A DNA stretch of 64,000 nt, taken from assembly GCA_017531485.1 (NCBI GenBank), contig JAFXKY010000058.1, forward strand, positions 1-64,000, given 5' to 3'. Both the position numbers and the translations under genes were made by a program. This document shows, one piece after another, positions 40,996 through 50,874 of this stretch (its first letter is position 1; each line of letters opens with the position of its first letter). The DNA is from Eubacteriaceae bacterium (GTDB lineage Bacteria > Bacillota > Clostridia > Eubacteriales > Anaerofustaceae). The notes beneath the pieces were generated by a model that was not told the DNA's origin, ran no database searches, and was given only the letters and a program-made list of their open reading frames with translations.

Positions 40996-42789
40996 TTATT
41001 CTTCCGGGAAGAACATTTCGTCAACGTATGTATCGTTGAAGTCCGGGTGTGTAGCGAGTTCAACGAATTCAGCGTTTGCGCCGATGGTTGCACTTCTGTA
41101 GAATTCCTGAGCGTTGAGAACAGCGATCTTGCTGCCTTCGCCTGCTGCGTTTCCGATGGGCTCGATAACGTCTGAGAGTTCTGACGGGATGAGGCCGATG
41201 CGGCAAGCGCTCTGCGGATCCATGTAGTTACCGAATGCGCCGGCGATCATAACTTTCTTGATGTCCTTGATTGCAACGCCGAGTGTGTCAGCCATGAGGA
41301 TAACGCCTGCTGCCATAGCACTCTTAGCGAGCTGAACTTCACGAACGTCCTGCTGAGTAAGGATAACAGCATCTCCGTCGCCTGATTCTTCAGCTGTTGC
41401 GAGAACGAATGCGGGTTTGCCGTTGAATTCGATGATTCTGTCAGCGTTTGCTTCTGCGATTGCGCCTTCAGCTTCGTCAGCAGTGATCATTCTGCCTGAT
41501 TCTTCGATGATCATAGCATCGAGGAGGATAGCGATGATGTCCATAAGACCGCTTCCGCAGATACCGATCGGTTTAGCGCCGCCGATTGTTGAGTATACGA
41601 ATTTTGTTCCTTCGAACTTGACGTGGTCGATAGCACCTTCAGCGCCGCGCATACCGCAGTGGATCTTAGCGCCTTCGAAAGCCGGACCTGCTGCTGTTGA
41701 GCAGGCAACCATCTTGTCTTTGTTTCCGAGAACCATTTCGCCGTTTGTTCCGATATCGATAGCGAGTGTGATCTCTTCGAGAACGTCGAATTCTGTTGCG
41801 AGTAAAACGCCGATTGTGTCAGCGCCTACGAAGCCTGCGATGTTCGGGAGGATCATTACTTTACCGCCGTTGGCGATCTTGATCTGGTAATGAGTTGCGT
41901 CAACGAGCATCGGTTCGCTGATAGCCGGGTTATAAGGAGCTTTTACGAGTGATCCCGGAGAGATTCCCGTAAAGAGGTGGTGCATGCATGTATTACCTAC
42001 GACAGAGATGAGGTAGAGGTTCTTTTTGTCGATTCCCGCTTCTTCGCAAGCGTCATTGATAAGGTCGTTGAGTGTTCCGCGGATAACTTTTGCGAGTTTA
42101 GCCGGGCCGTCTTCGAGTGCATATTCAGCTCTCTGGATAACGTCAGCGCCGTACTGGCTCTGGGGGTTAACCATGCTCTTGACTGCTTTCTGTTCGCCTG
42201 TACGTGAATCGAGGAGGTAACCTACAACTGTTGTTGTACCGATATCGAATGCCATTACGTAGATAGGTTCGTTAGTTGCTCTGATATCAATGATCTCATT
42301 TTCGCACATAACAACGTTTACTTTGAAATCGTTGTCATAAAGAGCCTTATAGAGGTTTTCAACTACGTTTACTGAAAGCGGGATATCCTTTTCATCTACG
42401 CCGCTTGCTTTTGAAACTGCTTTTTTAAGTCTTTCCCAGTCAGATGTGCTTTCGCCGATAACGCATCTTTCAACTTCAACGTCGAGAGATCTTACGATAG
42501 GTTTGATAGCGATATTTCTCTTAGCGCCGTCCATTAAGATGGAGTGTCCTGTTGAAGCTTCTGAAAGCATTACTGTGAGGTTTGCAGTAACCGGTGTGTC
42601 ACAAGCTTTTACCACGCCCTGATTCGGACCGTCCATGATTTCCACAAGACATTTTCCGCAAGTACCTTTACCGCCGCAGGGTGCGTCCGGGTTAAGACCT
42701 GCCTGAATTTCCGCTTCAAGAATTGTTGTTCCTTCTTCCACGAAGATCTCGATTTCTTCGGGGAGGAAGAATACACGATATTTGTTCAT
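40996..42789 (-). CDS. RACo-like corrinoid activator with ferredoxin domain (ASKHA/DUF4445)
   Basis: 597 aa. N-terminal plant-type [2Fe-2S] domain with C38, C44, C47 and C63 (PCGGKGTCGKC...KAC). The remainder is an ASKHA-fold domain with FDIGTTTVVGYLLD and DIGTNGEMVLG phosphate loops, as in the reductive activators of corrinoid proteins (RACo/RamA-like). Such proteins use ATP to drive reduction of Co(II) to Co(I) in methyltransferase systems. Start at 42789 behind AAGGAGGATACAT; a longer frame to 42834 is less likely. Strong promoter at 42833. No corrinoid protein is encoded in the window. Confidence 0.9.
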   Translation of the reverse strand: MNKYRVFFLPEEIEIFVEEGTTILEAEIQAGLNPDAPCGGKGTCGKCLVEIMDGPNQGVVKACDTPVTANLTVMLSEASTGHSILMDGAKRNIAIKPIVRSLDVEVERCVIGESTSDWERLKKAVSKASGVDEKDIPLSVNVVENLYKALYDNDFKVNVVMCENEIIDIRATNEPIYVMAFDIGTTTVVGYLLDSRTGEQKAVKSMVNPQSQYGADVIQRAEYALEDGPAKLAKVIRGTLNDLINDACEEAGIDKKNLYLISVVGNTCMHHLFTGISPGSLVKAPYNPAISEPMLVDATHYQIKIANGGKVMILPNIAGFVGADTIGVLLATEFDVLEEITLAIDIGTNGEMVLGNKDKMVACSTAAGPAFEGAKIHCGMRGAEGAIDHVKFEGTKFVYSTIGGAKPIGICGSGLMDIIAILLDAMIIEESGRMITADEAEGAIAEANADRIIEFNGKPAFVLATAEESGDGDAVILTQQDVREVQLAKSAMAAGVILMADTLGVAIKDIKKVMIAGAFGNYMDPQSACRIGLIPSELSDVIEPIGNAAGEGSKIAVLNAQEFYRSATIGANAEFVELATHPDFNDTYVDEMFFPEE

Positions 42790-42832
42790 ATGTATCCTCC
42801 TTAAAAAGTTTGCTTTGTTCTTTTCTCCGTAC

Positions 42833-42861
42833 ATTATATCACATACTTTTGTGGAATTAAA
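42833..42861 (-). promoter_or_regulatory. Promoter of the RACo-like gene
   Basis: On the minus strand TTTAAT (42856-42861), 17-nt spacer, TATAAT (42833-42838). Confidence 0.75.
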
Positions 42862-42923
42862 TCAATTTTTTCATTTTCTGCTCAATAATCGTTTTTTTTC
42901 GTGTCAGGCCCTGAGGGGTGGTG

Positions 42924-42972
42924 TCCCCCTTACTTGTAAGGTGGAAAGAGGCGCATGGTGCCTCAGGGGGAT
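42924..42972 (+). repeat. Type A palindromic element, copy A2
   Basis: TCCCCCTTAC/GTAAGGTGGA hairpin 1 (one mismatch), hairpin 2 GAGGC/GCCTC, closing GGGGGAT. After 28 nt a TGAATCACGA segment resembles the start of type B elements. Confidence 0.8.
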
Positions 42973-43039
42973 CGGGGAGATGCGGGAGGTAAGGATGATC
43001 TGAATCACGATGTCATATCTACGTTACTCGTGATATAAA

Positions 43040-43061
43040 AAAGCAGGTTTACACCTGCTTT
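43040..43061 (-). terminator. Terminator of the HyuA-like gene
   Basis: AAAGCAGGT and ACCTGCTTT pair with a 4-nt loop; six T follow on the minus strand. Confidence 0.88.
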
Positions 43062-43071
43062 ATGTATGTAA

Positions 43072-45057
43072 TTAAATCGTTGCGTACATTTCGCATTCTG
43101 CCGTTGCTGTAACGATAGTTTCCATATGGATAACTTCTTTTTTCTTGCCGGCTTTTCTTTCGTTGATCGTAACTTTTACTGTCGGGTTGACAGCGCCGCG
43201 TTTTTCTGCTTCTTCTTTTGCGATCGCTTCAGCTTCTCTCTGAGCGATTTCGAGAGCTGCCTGATAGCTTGATGCGACGAAGCTGCGGAGTCTTGTGAAG
43301 ATCTGATATTTTCTTCCGCCGACTTTGATAGTTACTTCTTCGGTTACCCTGATCTTGCAGATCGCAGCGCCGAGAGCGTTTGCAACCGGTGAGTAATCAT
43401 TGATGATGGATTTTGTTCCGAGTGCCTTTGCTACGTCCGGAAGGAAGAGGTGGATCGGAGCGCCTACACCGATGATAGGTACTTTGGAGATGATCTGATA
43501 ATCAAGGACAGAGTCGCTTTCGATTGTGTGCTTGTAATAAGCGTTGTGGAAGAGCTGTTCCATTCTTGCATCGAGTTCTTTCGGAGAGAAGTATTTATCT
43601 TCATCCTGTTCGAAGAGCATTCTTGCGAGTGAGCAGAACATTCTTTCTTTTACTTTATAGTAAATTTCTTCGCAGTAAGCTTCTACTGTTGTTTCGAAGT
43701 CTTTTGCGTAATACTGAAGGATCATTTCTGCAGGTTTTTTGTCCCACATATCATAATCGCCTCTTACCATCATAACGTCTGTCGGTGTGAGTCCTGAACG
43801 GAGGACGATGCCGAGGTTTTCGAGTTCTTCGATAGCAACGTTTGCGAGGTAAGATTCTTTGATAACTGATGCGATGGTGTTACCTGACATCCAGCGTCTT
43901 ACTTTGAGTTCTTCGTAAAGGATTCTCGGGAGTTCGCCGAGCTGATTTACGTCGTAGTTGTCGTTTAAGATGTAGTAGAAGCGGTTGTCTGACGGTGTGT
44001 AGTAAATTGAACGTGTTACTTCCGGGAACTGTGTTGCGAGGTCACAGATCGGACGGACACGTCTTACGCCGAGATGAACTTCACCGTAACGGTCTACTGT
44101 TACGAGTGTGTCGCCGCCGAGGCCGACTGTGTTGATCTGGAGTGATTTTACGGCTGTCTTGAAATCGCCTACAACAGCGCCTGACGGTGTGAGGATCGGA
44201 GCGCCGCGTCTGATGAGGGCGATGTCTGATGTTGTGCCGCCCATGTCGATGAGGAGACCGTCTTCAGTATCAGCGAGATACATTCCGCCGAGAACACTTG
44301 CCGCAGGACCGCAGAGGAGTGTTTCAACCGGTTTGTCGAGAGCGAATTCCGCAGTCATGATACTTCCGTCACTTCTTACGATGAAGATAGGAACGTCGAT
44401 GTTTCTTTCGCCGAGGATCTGTTTTACGGCACGGATGAAGTCAGCGATGATGGGAAGGAGTCTTGCGTTGAGCATTGCTGAGCATGCACGTTTGATGATG
44501 TCGAGTGCTGTAGAGAGCTCGTGGCCGCAGACTACCGGTTTGTCAACGATTGACTGGATGTGTGCTTTTGCTGAAAGTTCGAGTTCCGGGTTTTTCATAC
44601 CCCAGAGGCTTACTACTGCGAATGAGTCAAAGTTCTTTTCGCATTTTCTGATGATCTCATCGAAGTTATCCCAGTCCGGAGCGCGGTTGATAACGCCGTC
44701 GATCGTGATTTCAGCGTCGATGTACTCAAATTCGCTTGTTGAAGAAATACCGTATTTAGAGCAGTTTCTTTCGAAGAGTTCCGGGTAGCATCCGATGAGG
44801 ATGAGTTTTACTTTACCGCCTTTGTTTTCAACGCATGCGTTTGTTGCGAGAGTTGTTGAAAGGCTTACGAGGCAGGCCTGTTTAAGGATATCCTGATCGA
44901 TCTTATCGAGAACTGAAGAGATACCTATTGTGAGGTCTTCGTGTGTTGTTACTGATTTTGCTTTTGAGAGGACGATTCTTTCGTCGTAGTCATATAAAAC
45001 GGCATCTGTGTATGTACCACCTGTATCGATACCGAGTGCGATATTTTTGTGTGTCAT
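43072..45057 (-). CDS. Hydantoinase/oxoprolinase (HyuA)-family protein
   Basis: 661 aa. GIDTGGTYTDAVLYD near the N-terminus and LLIDMGGTTSDIALIRRG near residue 275 are the two ATP-phosphate loops of the HyuA/oxoprolinase ASKHA family, with CGPAASVLGGMYLA between them. No HyuB partner is present, and the C-terminal ~100 residues are Lys/Glu-rich and unlike classic hydantoinases. Members without HyuB occur beside corrinoid methyltransferase genes in clostridia, so an ATP-dependent activator role alongside the RACo-like protein is plausible but inferred. GGGGATAAAA precedes the ATG. Confidence 0.85.
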   Translation of the reverse strand: MTHKNIALGIDTGGTYTDAVLYDYDERIVLSKAKSVTTHEDLTIGISSVLDKIDQDILKQACLVSLSTTLATNACVENKGGKVKLILIGCYPELFERNCSKYGISSTSEFEYIDAEITIDGVINRAPDWDNFDEIIRKCEKNFDSFAVVSLWGMKNPELELSAKAHIQSIVDKPVVCGHELSTALDIIKRACSAMLNARLLPIIADFIRAVKQILGERNIDVPIFIVRSDGSIMTAEFALDKPVETLLCGPAASVLGGMYLADTEDGLLIDMGGTTSDIALIRRGAPILTPSGAVVGDFKTAVKSLQINTVGLGGDTLVTVDRYGEVHLGVRRVRPICDLATQFPEVTRSIYYTPSDNRFYYILNDNYDVNQLGELPRILYEELKVRRWMSGNTIASVIKESYLANVAIEELENLGIVLRSGLTPTDVMMVRGDYDMWDKKPAEMILQYYAKDFETTVEAYCEEIYYKVKERMFCSLARMLFEQDEDKYFSPKELDARMEQLFHNAYYKHTIESDSVLDYQIISKVPIIGVGAPIHLFLPDVAKALGTKSIINDYSPVANALGAAICKIRVTEEVTIKVGGRKYQIFTRLRSFVASSYQAALEIAQREAEAIAKEEAEKRGAVNPTVKVTINERKAGKKKEVIHMETIVTATAECEMYATI

Positions 45058-45124
45058 TTTTATCCCCTTAGAAATATATTCAAAATATCAATCTGAAATA
45101 TTTTATCATAAACAACCGTATTAT

Positions 45125-45142
45125 ATCAATAGGTTTATTGAT
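45125..45142. promoter_or_regulatory. Inverted repeat upstream of the HyuA-like gene
   Basis: ATCAATA, GGTT, TATTGAT: a perfect 7-bp inverted repeat adjoining TATAAT-like and TTGATA boxes on the minus strand (TTGATA, 18 nt, TAAAAT reading toward the gene). Candidate operator. Confidence 0.45.
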
Positions 45143-45261
45143 TTACAGGCAAAAAATATCATATTTTTTATATCGATGAGGATTTTTATGCGTTTTTGGG
45201 TGGGAAGGCGTAAGTCCCATTTGGGGATAATGTATAAAAGATGGATCTGATTGCGGCGGAT

Positions 45262-45310
45262 ATCCCCCTTACTTGTAAGGGGGAAAGGTAGCTGGGCGCC
45301 GCAGGGGGAT
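45262..45310 (+). repeat. Type A palindromic element, copy A3
   Basis: ATCCCCCTTAC/GTAAGGGGGA hairpin 1 and terminal GGGGGAT; hairpin 2 is degenerate (GGTAGCTGGGCGCC). Lies in the 315-nt gap between the HyuA-like gene promoter and the rRNA methyltransferase terminator; no gene seen there. Confidence 0.8.
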
Positions 45311-45325
45311 AATTGAAATGAAAAA

Positions 45326-45367
45326 AGTGCGGAAGATATATGTGATTCACAAAATATCTTCCGCACT
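45326..45367 (-). terminator. Terminator of the SpoU methyltransferase/KtrAB transcript
   Basis: AGTGCGGAAGATAT and ATATCTTCCGCACT form a perfect 14-bp stem; TTTTTT follows on the minus strand. Confidence 0.9.
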
Positions 45368-45372
45368 ATGTA

Positions 45373-46110
45373 TCAGTAGCCTATTGTTTTATACATAAGT
45401 ATTCCGCCGGCAACGGAAGCGTTGAGGCTTTCGCAGTCGCCGAGGATCGGGATCTTCACGAGGACTGTGCACTGCTCCTCGGCTTCTCTCGTCATTCCCT
45501 GTCCTTCACTTCCCACGATGAGGACAGTCTTTTCGTAATTGAGGTTTACGGCTTCGCCTTTGAGGGATGAACCGATGATGGCGAAATCGTTCACTCTGAG
45601 GTGATAAAGTGTGTTTGCATCGGCGCGGTGAATGCCGATACGGAGGGCGGCACCTGCGCTTGAACGGACGGATTTGGGAGAGAACGCATCGGCGCATTTG
45701 TCCGTAAGAAGGACAGCGTCATATCCGCAGCAGACGGCACTCCTGATGAGGGCGCCGACATTTTCGCTCTGCTGGACGCCGTCGAGGAAGAGGATCCTTC
45801 TCATTGAATTTATGTCAAGTTCATATTCCGGAATGCGGAAAACTCCGAGGATGCCCTGAGGGGATTTTGTGTCGGAGAGAGTGGAAAACACTTCCTTTGA
45901 TACGGTAATGGGGTCGTTATATTCCGAAGGGTCTATGCGTGAATTTTCTTCGATGATGATATGTTCACAAATAAATCCGCTGTTTAAAGCGTAGTCGGTG
46001 AATTTCTTTCCTTCCAGAACGAACAGCCCCAGCTTGTTGCGGTTCTTTTTGAGTTCGAGGGATTTTATTTTTTTGATAAGCGGGTTTGCTTTCGATGAGA
46101 TATACATCAC
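45373..46110 (-). CDS. SpoU/TrmH-family RNA 2'-O-methyltransferase
   Basis: 245 aa. An N-terminal substrate-binding domain (SSKANPLIKKIKSLELKKNRNKLGLFVLEG) is followed by the SPOUT knot: LFLDGVQQSENVGALIRSAVCCGYDAVLL, LIVGSEGQGM and LNASVAGGILMYK. It would methylate a ribose in rRNA or tRNA using S-adenosylmethionine. It overlaps ktrA by ATGA. The exact target is not readable. Confidence 0.92.
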   Translation of the reverse strand: MMYISSKANPLIKKIKSLELKKNRNKLGLFVLEGKKFTDYALNSGFICEHIIIEENSRIDPSEYNDPITVSKEVFSTLSDTKSPQGILGVFRIPEYELDINSMRRILFLDGVQQSENVGALIRSAVCCGYDAVLLTDKCADAFSPKSVRSSAGAALRIGIHRADANTLYHLRVNDFAIIGSSLKGEAVNLNYEKTVLIVGSEGQGMTREAEEQCTVLVKIPILGDCESLNASVAGGILMYKTIGY

Positions 46111-46766
46111 AGGCTCACTTTCTTTGAAACGAGTTTTGAGATCGTTGTCTTTTCTCCCATGACGATAATGCGGTCGCCGGGGAGAATTTTCTCTTCCGCC
46201 GAGGGATTCACTATGGTCTTTTCTCCTCTTTTTATGGCGAGGACATTGAGTTTATAAATGTTGCGCACATTAAGGTCTATGAGAGAATGGTCGTGCCACG
46301 CTTTCGGGGAATCTATTTCGGAGATGGTGTGTTCTCCGTCGAGGCTGAGAAGATCCGTGAGGGATGTGTCCGTAAGGCTTCTTGCGAGGCTTTCGCCCAT
46401 TTCCTGTTCGGGGAAGATTATTTTTTCCACTCCGAGCTTGCGGAGGACTTTCGCCTGAACAGAATCTTTTGCCTTGGCATAAACCGTCTTTACGCCCAGC
46501 TCCTGCAGGTTTATTGCCGCCATAAGCGAAACGTTCAGATCGTTTGCCGAAGCGATTATTGCGCAGTCCACTTCTCCGATGCCGATGGAACGCAGGGCGT
46601 TTATGTCGGAAATGTCTGCGGATATGGCATAGGTGGTGTTGTCGGCGATTGCACGGATTATGTCTTCGCGTCTGTCGACGGCATAAACGTCATGTCCGAG
46701 TTCATATAATTTTGTGGCAAGGCTGTAACCGAAGGTACCGAGCCCTAAAACTGCAAATTGTTTCAT
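46107..46766 (-). CDS. ktrA: Potassium uptake regulator KtrA/TrkA
   Basis: 219 aa, one RCK unit. N-terminal Rossmann domain with GLGTFGYSLATKLYELGHDVYAVDR and IIASANDLNVSL; C-terminal RCK_C domain (INPSAEEKILPGDRIIVMG-like end). It binds nucleotides on the cytosolic face and gates the KtrB channel. Located 9 nt after ktrB and overlapping the methyltransferase gene. Confidence 0.93.
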   Translation of the reverse strand: MKQFAVLGLGTFGYSLATKLYELGHDVYAVDRREDIIRAIADNTTYAISADISDINALRSIGIGEVDCAIIASANDLNVSLMAAINLQELGVKTVYAKAKDSVQAKVLRKLGVEKIIFPEQEMGESLARSLTDTSLTDLLSLDGEHTISEIDSPKAWHDHSLIDLNVRNIYKLNVLAIKRGEKTIVNPSAEEKILPGDRIIVMGEKTTISKLVSKKVSL

Positions 46767-46775
46767 ATTTCCTCC

Positions 46776-48128
46776 TTAAAGCATGAGATTTCCTTCCGGA
46801 TAACGGAAAGAGGAAGTTTCTGCATTTATATCTTCGCGCTTTCTGGCTATTGCATACGCTATGGTCATTATTCCGACTCTGCCGAAGAACATACTCATTG
46901 CGATGAGTATCTTTCCGAGAGCGTTGAGTTTTGTTGTTATTCCCGTCGTCAGTCCCACCGTCGCAATGGCGGATACTGTTTCAAACAGAATGTCGTGAAG
47001 AGGCAGGCTGTTTGTCATGGATATTATCATCACTGCGAATATTGTCCACACAAACGGCATGAAAGCCATAACAAACGCTTTTCTCAGCGTCTGTTCCGTA
47101 ATTCTGCGGCCGAAGATATTCATGTCGTCTCTGCCCTTTACGGTGCTGTAAACCGAAACGAGGATCACAGCTATGGCGCTTGTTTTGATCCCGCCTGCTG
47201 TGGATCCGGGGGAGCCGCCGATAAACATGAGTATTATCGTTACGAGATAACCGATGGTGGTGACTTTCGAGTAGTCAATGCTGAAAAATCCCGCTGTCCT
47301 CGGCGTTACGGACGCAAAGAGGGAAGTAAGGATCTTTTCCCAAAGCGGCATATTTCCGATGGTGGCACTGTTATTATACTCCGAAAAGAGCATAAACACA
47401 AACCCGAAAATCAAAAGAGTGAGTGTTGTGGAAAGGACGATCTTTGAGTTGAATGAGAGCTTTCTGAAGCCTTTCTTTTCGAGGACGTCCATGGCAACGG
47501 TAAAGCCGATGCCTCCGAGGACGATAAGCATGGAGATAGTAAGCGTTACGGTTGGGGAGGAAGTATATCCCATAAGGCTTATTCCTCCGCCGAAGATGTC
47601 AAAGCCTGCGTTGCAGAACGCGGAGACAGAGTGAAAGACGGAGAAGTATACAGCCTTCATAAGAGGATAATCCCTGACAAAGCGCGTAAAGAGCAAAACA
47701 GCTCCGATGCATTCCGTTATAAAGGTAAACATCAGCACGCTTTTTACGTATTTAACGATCCCTTCCGCCGAATCAAGGCTCAGGGAGGACTGGATGAGCA
47801 TACGGTTTTTGATGGAGATCTTTCTTCCGAGCATGAGAAAGACAATGGTCGTAAGGCTCATGAAGCCCACACCGCCGATCTGGATGAGGGTGATGATGAC
47901 GAGTTGCCCGAATGTGGACCAGTAGGTTCCCGTATCAAAAATCGTAAGTCCCGTAACACAGGTGGCGGATGTCGCCGTGAACAGGCAGTCGATAAAATTT
48001 GTGGGAACACCTTCCGCGCTTGATACGGGGAGCATGAGAAGGATGGTTCCGAGGAGTATCAGGGTGATAAATCCAAAAGAGAGGATCTGTGACTGAGAGA
48101 GTTTTCTCAGGTGTTGTTTTATATTCAT
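46776..48128 (-). CDS. ktrB: Potassium uptake membrane subunit KtrB/TrkH
   Basis: About 450 aa with many TM helices arranged as four M1-P-M2 repeats. Selectivity-loop regions show SATCVTGLTIFD, HSVSAFCNAGFD, SVTPRTAGF and SAIATVGLTTG, each with the conserved Gly. KtrB carries K+ (with Na+) under KtrA control, serving osmotic adaptation. Start at 48128 is preferred because AAAGGAAATACT precedes it; a longer frame begins at 48170. Confidence 0.93.
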   Translation of the reverse strand: MNIKQHLRKLSQSQILSFGFITLILLGTILLMLPVSSAEGVPTNFIDCLFTATSATCVTGLTIFDTGTYWSTFGQLVIITLIQIGGVGFMSLTTIVFLMLGRKISIKNRMLIQSSLSLDSAEGIVKYVKSVLMFTFITECIGAVLLFTRFVRDYPLMKAVYFSVFHSVSAFCNAGFDIFGGGISLMGYTSSPTVTLTISMLIVLGGIGFTVAMDVLEKKGFRKLSFNSKIVLSTTLTLLIFGFVFMLFSEYNNSATIGNMPLWEKILTSLFASVTPRTAGFFSIDYSKVTTIGYLVTIILMFIGGSPGSTAGGIKTSAIAVILVSVYSTVKGRDDMNIFGRRITEQTLRKAFVMAFMPFVWTIFAVMIISMTNSLPLHDILFETVSAIATVGLTTGITTKLNALGKILIAMSMFFGRVGIMTIAYAIARKREDINAETSSFRYPEGNLML

Positions 48129-48267
48129 AGTATTTCCTTTACAATTCATAATGTCCTGAGTTTTGTTCATTATACCACAGGTTTATGAAAATAATGAGCA
48201 TGGCAGGGTAAAAAAAGTGTAAAAGGTGTAAAATGTGTGTGAATGGGTGGAGGGACATCCTTATCCT

Positions 48268-48386
48268 CCTGTCATCATCGCGAAAGTCGTCCGATGACGT
48301 CCCCCTCAGGATAAGGGGGAAAGATGACGCAGTCATCAGGGGGATTCTGACCGAAGAAGTACGTCAGATGCGGATGTTCCACGAAC
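48268..48386 (+). repeat. Long type A element with start of type B (copy A4)
   Basis: An arm GTCATC/GATGAC (48271-48297) precedes a standard A core (48300-48345; hairpin 1 plus GATGAC/GTCATC). A 29-nt linker follows, then TGTTCCACGAAC (48375-48386), the first bases of type B. The whole stretch closely matches 63881-64000. Confidence 0.88.
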
Positions 48387-48406
48387 TTACTTTTCAAACC
48401 AAAAAC

Positions 48407-48428
48407 GGACACTCCGAAAGGAGTGCCC
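48407..48428 (-). terminator. pnp terminator
   Basis: On the minus strand GGGCACTCC and GGAGTGTCC pair across TTTC and a T-run follows. Confidence 0.88.
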
Positions 48429-48438
48429 GTAATTTCAA

Positions 48439-50619
48439 TTATTCTTCTGTCTTTTCTTCAACCTTTTTGTTATTGTTGCGGTTGTTGTTTTTATTGTTGT
48501 TGCGGTTATTGTTGTTTCTCTTCTTTTCTTCGCTCATTCCTTCCGGCATGGGGAGAAGTGCTTTTCTTGAGAGATCGTATTTACCCTGTTTGATGTCGAT
48601 GACTTTTGCTGTTGTGATGTCGCCGACTTTGAGGTAATCTTCAACAACTTCTACTCTTTCGTGAGCGATCTTGGAGATGTGGATGAGGCCTTCTTTGTTG
48701 CCCGGAAGTTCCATGAATGCGCCGATGGGGAGGATGCGTGTGATCTTGCCTGTGTAAACATCGCCGATCTCGATATCTCTTACGATATCTTCGATGATTG
48801 ATTTAGCTTTTTCAGCGCCGGCCATGTCTACTGACATGATGTATACGTTGCCGTCATCTGTGATGTCGATCTTGACGCCTGTGTCAGCGATGATCTGGTT
48901 GATGACTTTGCCGCCTGTACCGATGACTTCACGGATCTTGTCTACCGGGATCTGCATTGAGATTACTCTCGGTGCGTACGGTGACATTTCCTGTCTCGGT
49001 TCCGGAAGTGTTTCGAGCATCTTGCCCATGATGAACATTCTGCCTTCCTTAGCCTGATGGAGAGCCTGTGTGAGGATAGCTTCGTCGATGCCGTGGATCT
49101 TGATGTCCATCTGGATCGCCGTGATACCTCTTGAAGTACCTGCAACCTTGAAGTCCATATCGCCATAGAAGTCTTCAAGACCCTGAATGTCTGAAAGAAC
49201 TACTACGCTGTCTTCTTCCTTGATAAGACCCATTGCAATACCTGCAACGGCTGCCTTGATGGGAACGCCTGCGTCCATGAGTGAAAGTGTTGAACCGCAG
49301 ACACTTGCCTGTGATGTTGAGCCGTTTGAAGAAAGAACTTCACTTACGACACGGATAGTGTACGGGAATTCTTCCGGTGACGGAATTACGGGGAGGAGAG
49401 CTCTTTCAGCGAGTGCGCCGTGACCGATCTCACGTCTGCCGGGGCTGCGGAGAGCGCCTGTTTCGCCTGTTGAATAAGGCGGGAAGTTGTAGTGGTGGAT
49501 ATATCTCTTTGATTCTTCTTCACCTACTCCGTCGAGGATCTGTTCTTCGCGGAGCTGTCCGAGTGTTACTGCTGAGAGAACCTGAGTCTGTCCTCTTGTG
49601 AAGACTGCAGAACCGTGAGCGCGTCTGAGGCGGCCTGCTTCACATGTGATCTTACGGATCTCTGTGATCTTTCTGCCGTCGGGACGTACGTTTTCGAATG
49701 TGATCATGTTGCGGATGAGCTTTTTGAGGGCTTTTGTGAATACTTCGTCGATATCCATGATGTTATCGGGGTATTCTTCTGCGAACATTTCTTTTACTTC
49801 GGCTCTTGCCTGATCAATAAGATCGTTGCGGAGAACTTTGTCGTCTGTTACGATAACGGCTTTGAGTTTGTCGTATGAAACCGGGAATACTTTTTCTTCG
49901 ATTTCTGCAAGCGGACGGTAATACGGAATGTCAGCTTTTTCTTTGCCTACTGCAGCCATAACTTCCTTCTGAAGCTGAATAAGGGGCTGGAGTTCCTGCT
50001 GTGCGAAGAGGATCGCTTTGATCATTGTTTCTTCGTCAACTTCGTTTGCGCCTGCTTCTACCATGAGAACTGCTTCTTCCGTACCTGCAACCGTAAGGTC
50101 AAGACGGCTTACTTCTCTCTGTGCGCTTGTGGGGTTAACGATGAACTGACCGTCGACAAGACCGATGTTTACTGCTGCAACGGGGCCATCGAAGGGGATG
50201 TCGGAAATGCATACTGCGAGGGAGCATCCGAAGAGGGCTGCGATCTCGGGAGCGTTGTCATGATCCACGCTCATTACTGTCGCGATTACCTGAACGTCGT
50301 TACGGCATCCTTTGTCGAAAAGCGGACGGAGTGCGCGGTCGATAAGACGTGAATGAAGTGTAGCCTGTTCGCTTGCTTTTCCTTCTCTCTTCAGGAATCC
50401 GCCCGGGATCTTGCCTACGGAGTAAAGCTTTTCTTCGTAGTTTACGCTGAGGGGGAAGAAGTCTGCGTTTGACTTGGGTTCTTTTGACATACAGGCAGTG
50501 ATGAGGATCTGTGTGTCGCCGTAGCTTACGAAAGCGCTGCCGTTTGTCTGCTGTGCGAGAGTACCTGTTTCAACGGTAACTTCTCTGCCTGCGAGCATTG
50601 TTTTGAAAATCTGTGTCAT
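48439..50619 (-). CDS. pnp: Polynucleotide phosphorylase
   Basis: 726 aa. Two RNase PH-like domains (first with [26 protein letters not shown]; second with [23 protein letters not shown]-like [12 protein letters not shown] and [10 protein letters not shown]), then KH ([21 protein letters not shown]) and S1 ([20 protein letters not shown]) domains. It degrades RNA 3' to 5' with phosphate. The C-terminus is an Asn/Lys-rich low-complexity tail ([19 protein letters not shown]). Start at 50619 behind GGAGGTAAAA; a longer frame to 50670 runs into the leader hairpin. Confidence 0.97.
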   Translation of the reverse strand: MTQIFKTMLAGREVTVETGTLAQQTNGSAFVSYGDTQILITACMSKEPKSNADFFPLSVNYEEKLYSVGKIPGGFLKREGKASEQATLHSRLIDRALRPLFDKGCRNDVQVIATVMSVDHDNAPEIAALFGCSLAVCISDIPFDGPVAAVNIGLVDGQFIVNPTSAQREVSRLDLTVAGTEEAVLMVEAGANEVDEETMIKAILFAQQELQPLIQLQKEVMAAVGKEKADIPYYRPLAEIEEKVFPVSYDKLKAVIVTDDKVLRNDLIDQARAEVKEMFAEEYPDNIMDIDEVFTKALKKLIRNMITFENVRPDGRKITEIRKITCEAGRLRRAHGSAVFTRGQTQVLSAVTLGQLREEQILDGVGEEESKRYIHHYNFPPYSTGETGALRSPGRREIGHGALAERALLPVIPSPEEFPYTIRVVSEVLSSNGSTSQASVCGSTLSLMDAGVPIKAAVAGIAMGLIKEEDSVVVLSDIQGLEDFYGDMDFKVAGTSRGITAIQMDIKIHGIDEAILTQALHQAKEGRMFIMGKMLETLPEPRQEMSPYAPRVISMQIPVDKIREVIGTGGKVINQIIADTGVKIDITDDGNVYIMSVDMAGAEKAKSIIEDIVRDIEIGDVYTGKITRILPIGAFMELPGNKEGLIHISKIAHERVEVVEDYLKVGDITTAKVIDIKQGKYDLSRKALLPMPEGMSEEKKRNNNNRNNNKNNNRNNNKKVEEKTEE

Positions 50620-50656
50620 TTTTACCTCCATGGCAACCGCTAATCCGTAAAGATTC

Positions 50657-50730
50657 ATACCCGGATGCATGTGCGTGCGTTTAATAAAAAACGCATGCGC
50701 ACAGGTTCCATAAGGACTGCATCCCGGTAT
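50657..50730 (-). promoter_or_regulatory. Long double-stem hairpin in the pnp leader
   Basis: The outer arm 50657-50669 pairs with 50718-50730 (12 of 13 positions), and the inner arm 50670-50682 pairs with 50689-50703 (13 bp with a 2-nt bulge). The two helices are contiguous on one side, separated by a 14-nt loop on the other. The structure ends about 38 nt upstream of the pnp ATG. Similar leader stems mediate RNase III cleavage and autocontrol of pnp in enterobacteria. Confidence 0.7.
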
Positions 50731-50835
50731 AAACCCTTCGGACTATTGATTGCGAAATATAATTATTGTGGGTTGAAAATGGTTGTTTCTGTTAAATGAA
50801 TACTAAAATTTATATCTGATATTCAATAAATAAAA

Positions 50836-50866
50836 AGGCGGAAAACAAGTACATTGTGATCCGCCT
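50836..50866 (-). terminator. Terminator between rpsO and pnp
   Basis: AGGCGGA and TCCGCCT pair on the minus strand and are followed by TTTTT. Confidence 0.75.
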
Positions 50867-50874
50867 CGGATAGA

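Noticed and set aside
46758-47447. A 229-codon plus-strand open frame
   Set aside because: Antisense to ktrB; composition (His, Arg, Cys) is typical of a shadow frame.
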